A stretch of 64,000 bases of DNA. Source: Candidatus Pedobacter colombiensis (GTDB lineage Bacteria > Bacteroidota > Bacteroidia > Sphingobacteriales > Sphingobacteriaceae). Numbering within the stretch: position 1 is the first letter of the stretch; every line of letters begins with the position of its first letter. The position numbers and the translations under genes are program-made. Under the pieces are notes generated by a model, which ran no database searches, was not told the DNA's origin, and saw only the letters and a list, made by a program, of their open reading frames with translations. The stretch lies in assembly GCA_029202485.1 (NCBI GenBank), contig CP119313.1, forward strand, positions 4,278,001-4,342,000, written 5' to 3'. Shown in pieces: positions 60,473 to 64,000 of the stretch.

Positions 60473-61435
60473 CTATTTCTTAAGTTTAATTGACACTACA
60501 ATACGTCCCCAAATCCCTTTCAGTATCAACCCGAATAACAAGATCATCTGCAATGGATGTAACAATACCTGCACTAAAGGATTCTGAGCAGTCAAAAAAG
60601 CGATCATCACCCTTGATAAAAAGATCAATCCAACCGGCAGAATTGCAAGTGCCGGGTTAAAATCAAGAGATACAACAACAGGTCCAACTATAACCAGCAT
60701 TAAGTAGATCAGTGCTACCAAATTGCTATTTGCAAAATTCATCAATAACCGCATGGAAAAGCTCGTTATATCTTTTATATCAACAGTATTATATACGAAC
60801 TTATTGGCCAATAAAACTTCCGCTTTTAGCTGTTGTTGCTTTACCAACTTTATAATCTCTGTGGCTTCTAATACTTTTATTTGCAATTTTTCATGCCATT
60901 TATGCTGTTTATATACTGTAGCATCAAAAAACAAACAATCATTACTCCCCGCAGTAAATGCAGGCAGCCCACTTAATCTAACCAAGCGTAACGGAAGGAG
61001 ATTCAATAACAAGAAATCATTTAATGGATAAATGCACTTACCTATAAGCCCTGAAGCCCTATATGTAGGGATTAAACTCAAAGCGGCCAGGTTAAATACT
61101 TTCATTCGGCATATTAGGTTATTGATTAAACCGTAATGTACTGTAGTGCCCGATGATAAAAACAAAAGATATTTCCCTGTTGTCCGATTGATCAATGTAG
61201 TGATGCTTTCGCGATGCTGAACAAATACTTCAGTATGTTCATAATCCTGCTCATCGATCGATGCAAGCAGATTTTCCACATCATGCCTAGCTGTTGAAGT
61301 TAAAACAATGATCGAAACCTTTTCCGAAAAATGCTTACCGTAATACCCAAGTTTTGGGTTGGACAAAAAATTAAATAAAGTAACGCAAAACCTCAGTACA
61401 AGAAAGACCAGGACTGCATACACAAATAATATCAT
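60473..61435 (-). CDS. Membrane glycosyltransferase-like protein (GT2-like)
   Basis: This 320-residue protein has an N-terminal anchor (ILFVYAVLVFLVLRFCVTLF) and a GT-A-like domain that starts VSIIVLTSTARHDVENLLAS. Three to four C-terminal transmembrane segments follow (about 230-310). The usual GT2 DxD motif is absent: the position reads FLSSGTTVHYG. It may therefore be inactive or of a different activity. It lies on the minus strand between the phosphoribosyltransferase and ispH genes. Confidence 0.65.
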   Translation of the reverse strand: MILFVYAVLVFLVLRFCVTLFNFLSNPKLGYYGKHFSEKVSIIVLTSTARHDVENLLASIDEQDYEHTEVFVQHRESITTLINRTTGKYLLFLSSGTTVHYGLINNLICRMKVFNLAALSLIPTYRASGLIGKCIYPLNDFLLLNLLPLRLVRLSGLPAFTAGSNDCLFFDATVYKQHKWHEKLQIKVLEATEIIKLVKQQQLKAEVLLANKFVYNTVDIKDITSFSMRLLMNFANSNLVALIYLMLVIVGPVVVSLDFNPALAILPVGLIFLSRVMIAFLTAQNPLVQVLLHPLQMILLFGLILKGIWGRIVVSIKLKK

Positions 61436-61461
61436 ACTGCATCTCCTGTTTCTAAAAGTAA

Positions 61462-61971
61462 TTAACTTAAATAAACCCGATCTTCCTCACCCTCAACATC
61501 CATAATCACATCAACATGTTCCTTCAGGACGGTTGCCATTTTCAAGCCTACAAAATCAGTGGCTATAGGAAATATTTTATGACTCCTATCTACCAACACT
61601 ACGGTCCTGATTTTTTTATGTGGTGTATTTAGAAACACGCCTAAGCCATAGGCAAGAGTTTTCCCGCTATTCAATACATCATCAACAAGAATGATGACCT
61701 TATTTTTCCAATGCGTTTCCTCCAGATCTGTATTGGCAACCAACTTACTGTTTTGCCTGTCCAACTCAATCTTTAGCATGGTAATCTTCAAATCAGAGAT
61801 TTTTGATAATACCTTTTTCAATCTCAACGCCAGTTTATAGCCTCTATCCCAGATGCCCGCCAGCACAATTTCCTTTTCCGTAAGGTTATCTTCCAATATC
61901 TGATAAGCAATTCGGTTTATTTTCTGTTGTATCTGCTTTTTATCAAGAATGAGTAATTGAGATCCTGCCAT
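61462..61971 (-). CDS. Phosphoribosyltransferase (PyrR-like)
   Basis: This 169-residue type I phosphoribosyltransferase has the PRPP-binding motif VIILVDDVLNSGKTL (about 90-104). A hood region and flexible loop are in AGIWDRGYKLALRL. The closest look is to PyrR or to a nucleobase phosphoribosyltransferase. It would use PRPP and a base or act as a regulator. It is 26 bases upstream of the membrane glycosyltransferase-like gene, in the same operon direction. Confidence 0.8.
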   Translation of the reverse strand: MAGSQLLILDKKQIQQKINRIAYQILEDNLTEKEIVLAGIWDRGYKLALRLKKVLSKISDLKITMLKIELDRQNSKLVANTDLEETHWKNKVIILVDDVLNSGKTLAYGLGVFLNTPHKKIRTVVLVDRSHKIFPIATDFVGLKMATVLKEHVDVIMDVEGEEDRVYLS

Positions 61972-62144
61972 TTTTTGCCTTATTTTATGCTACAAAAAGA
62001 ACGATTTTAAGGTTCATATTCAAATATTTAAAAATATTTTCTAAACCATGAAACCTTTCCGCTTCAGCTTTGTCTAATTGGTAGTTTTTTAGTCGTCCCT
62101 ATCCATGTTTGCCCGGATAGGGATTTCTTTTGTAAGCCAAACCG

Positions 62145-62549
62145 TTAACCTTTGGTTTTATAAGGATAGAATATAAAATTAGCTCCTTCTGGCACGATCA
62201 CAAATACGCACATAAAATCCTCTGGTTTTTTATAACTTCTCAAAAACAAAGCCTTTTTTTCGGGTGTAATGATGCCCTTTTCCACAAACTCCTCAAAAGT
62301 TGAGGCTTGTATAGTCCATTCCGTACTCAATTCCTTCCTGTCCAAAATCACCTCCCCTATGCTTACGGTATGTTGATGGGCAACAAAAATGGGATTAGCA
62401 GAAATCCCTTCAACAATAATTTCTATAGCTACTTCCTTCAAAGCATCAGCATATAAGTCAAGATCTTTTTCCAGACTTACAAGCGGACTTTTCTTCTGCT
62501 CATCTTTGCCTCCTTCAGGCTGTTGTGGCATTAATTCTTCAATATCCAT
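62145..62549 (-). CDS. Conserved hypothetical protein
   Basis: This 134-residue cytosolic protein has no named domain. It has an acidic N-terminus (MDIEELMPQQPEGGKDEQKK), then an alpha/beta domain with TVSIGEVILDRKEL and a strand-rich end CVFVIVPEGANFIFYPYK. It is 19 bases downstream of the rRNA methyltransferase gene on the same strand, so it is probably cotranscribed. Function is unknown. Confidence 0.75.
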   Translation of the reverse strand: MDIEELMPQQPEGGKDEQKKSPLVSLEKDLDLYADALKEVAIEIIVEGISANPIFVAHQHTVSIGEVILDRKELSTEWTIQASTFEEFVEKGIITPEKKALFLRSYKKPEDFMCVFVIVPEGANFIFYPYKTKG

Positions 62550-62568
62550 CTTTAAAAATCGTTTAGAC

Positions 62569-64000
62569 TTATTCCCCTCTAAATTTCAACAATACTACGT
62601 TCTCTACATGTTGCGTATGTGGGAACATATCAACAGGCTTAATCCGCACAACTTCATATTTTTCCTTAAGCAGGCTCAAATCGCGTGCTTGTGTAGCAGC
62701 ATTACAGCTTACATAAACAATTTTCTCTGCTTCCATCTCCAATAATCTTGCTACCACATCAGCGTGCATTCCCGCCCTTGGTGGATCTGTAATTACCACA
62801 TCAGGTTTACCATGATCAGCAATAAATTCCCTCGTCAGGATATCTTTCATATCACCTGCATAGAAAATTGTGTTATCAATTCCGTTTAGTTCAGAATTAA
62901 ACTTTGCATCCTCAATAGCTGTTGGTACATATTCAATTCCAACAACCTGCTTTACGCTACCTGCTACAAAATTAGCAATCGTACCGGCACCTGTGTAAAG
63001 GTCGTAAACCAACTCATTACCGGAAAATCCTGCAAATTCTTTAGTGATCTTATATAGTTCATGCGCCTGGACAGAATTGGTCTGATAAAAAGATTTTGCA
63101 CCGATTTTAAACTTTAAACCGTCCATATCTTCAAAAATATGGTCTCTGCCAGCATAAGTAATAACCTCCTGATCAAAGATGGTATCGTTTTTCTTCTGAT
63201 TTATAATATATAAAAGGGATGTAATCTCTGGAAAATTGCTTTTTAAATGTTCCATCAAGCCATCTATTTGCTCCTGTTCTGCATAAGCAAATACAACCAC
63301 TACCATAACTTCACCGGTTGAAGAGGTGCGGATAATCAGATTTCTCAGATTACCTTCATGATTGCGCAGGTCATAAAAAGTAAGGCCAGTCTTTAAAGCA
63401 TAATACCTAACCTCGTTTCTAATATCATTAGAAGGCTCAGCCTGTAAATAACAATGCTGAACATCAATTATTTTATCAAAACGAAGCGGAACATGAAAAC
63501 CTAACGCATTCATTTCCAAATCTGGATTAGGACTAGTTACATCCACGCCTTCCGGCCTTTCGGCCATATCTTCTTTATTTAACCAACGTTTATTGGAAAA
63601 GGTAAACTCCAGTTTATTCCTGTAGTATTTATTTTCGGCTGAACCTAGAATTGGTTCCATGCCGGTAGTATCTATTTTTGCCAGACGCTGCAATGCAGCT
63701 TCTACATTTTTATATTTAAACCTTAACTGAGCATCGTACTCCATATGCTGCCATTTACAGCCACCACAGGTACCAAAATACTGACAAAAGGGATCTGTTC
63801 TTAATTCAGATTTTTGATGAAGGGTCTCAATTACCGCTTCTGCTAAATTTTTCTTCTTTTTTACAATACGAACATCCGCAACATCGCCTGGCACAGCTTT
63901 TTCTACAAAAACAACCAGCTCATCGGCCTTGCCAACCCCTTTACCCTCTTCGGCAATATCAATAATACTTAAATTAGGAATGATGGTTATCGTTCCGGCT
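62569..64000 (-). CDS. rlmD: 23S rRNA (uracil-5-)-methyltransferase, cut by the right edge
   Basis: The frame is open to the end of the window (about 477 codons here), so the gene begins beyond 64000. A methionine at codon 63894 is only an internal GTG. The N-terminal part is a TRAM-like domain; the Fe-S cysteines CQYFGTCGGCKW follow. The SAM-dependent methylase has YDLYTGAGTIANFVA, the DPPRAGMH motif and the catalytic cysteine in VSCNAATQARDL. It methylates U1939 or a related uridine of 23S rRNA. Assignment to RlmD rather than RlmC or TrmA is inferred from the cysteine cluster. Confidence 0.85.
   Translation of the reverse strand, partial: AGTITIIPNLSIIDIAEEGKGVGKADELVVFVEKAVPGDVADVRIVKKKKNLAEAVIETLHQKSELRTDPFCQYFGTCGGCKWQHMEYDAQLRFKYKNVEAALQRLAKIDTTGMEPILGSAENKYYRNKLEFTFSNKRWLNKEDMAERPEGVDVTSPNPDLEMNALGFHVPLRFDKIIDVQHCYLQAEPSNDIRNEVRYYALKTGLTFYDLRNHEGNLRNLIIRTSSTGEVMVVVVFAYAEQEQIDGLMEHLKSNFPEITSLLYIINQKKNDTIFDQEVITYAGRDHIFEDMDGLKFKIGAKSFYQTNSVQAHELYKITKEFAGFSGNELVYDLYTGAGTIANFVAGSVKQVVGIEYVPTAIEDAKFNSELNGIDNTIFYAGDMKDILTREFIADHGKPDVVITDPPRAGMHADVVARLLEMEAEKIVYVSCNAATQARDLSLLKEKYEVVRIKPVDMFPHTQHVENVVLLKFRGE

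Overview
The window looks like a chromosomal segment of a Sphingobacteriaceae-type Bacteroidota, most like Pedobacter. Supporting signs are a SusC/SusD pair with an ECF sigma/FecR pair, TlpA-DUF4369 and OMP_b-brl_3 proteins, promoters of the Bacteroidetes form TTTG-N19-TAnnTTTG, few Shine-Dalgarno sequences, and AT-rich intergenic DNA. The genus is an inference from protein style; no database was searched.

Positions 1-16,500 are an accessory island of short gene modules mixed with decayed mobile DNA. It begins with a three-gene minus-strand operon: a small protein, an XRE-type HTH protein and a retron-like reverse transcriptase with an NAxxH motif. The leader of this operon can fold into a series of hairpins and contains a 58-bp imperfect direct repeat. 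Next is a compact CBASS-like pair, a CD-NTase and an S-4TM pore-forming effector, followed by an unknown gene. A graveyard then holds a duplicated 5' fragment of a TonB-dependent receptor gene, a stop-interrupted HTH/excisionase-like gene, an SdpB/SdpI-like remnant and the first 39 codons of a serine recombinase. An intact outer-membrane receptor, an orphan lipoprotein, an unknown membrane-anchored protein, a TlpA-like thioredoxin and an AAA ATPase follow. Five same-orientation copies of a roughly 100-bp element sit between these modules. The element contains a recurring short minus-strand ORF whose substitutions fall mainly at third codon positions, and four copies abut a hairpin.

Positions 16,650-24,735 are a small polysaccharide utilisation locus: ECF sigma factor, FecR anti-sigma, SusC with an STN signalling domain, SusD and a GH16 glucanase. 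The likely substrate is a laminarin-like beta-glucan. A Crp/Fnr-type regulator, an SDR-family protein and a subtilisin-like protease with a long insertion follow.

Positions 28,400-41,400 carry two nearly identical rRNA operons (16S, tRNA-Ile, tRNA-Ala, 23S, 5S). Both are on the minus strand, about 7.2 kb apart, each with two tandem Bacteroidetes-type promoters. A NudK-like hydrolase and a small lipoprotein lie between them. Upstream of the second operon is an unexplained intergenic region with two 11-bp tandem arrays and a perfect 20-bp inverted repeat.

Positions 42,000-64,000 are core chromosome: a CoA-binding protein, an FAD-dependent dehydrogenase, a LemA/TPM operon with a NUDIX hydrolase, dnaA, an acyl-CoA mutase large subunit, an A-type Fe-S carrier and an ABC permease. 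These are followed by a nucleotide-sugar operon (UDP-glucose dehydrogenase, UDP-xylose synthase, GalE, RmlB), then waaA/kdtA, hemH, ispH, a membrane glycosyltransferase-like protein, a phosphoribosyltransferase and a 23S rRNA uracil methyltransferase cut by the right edge.
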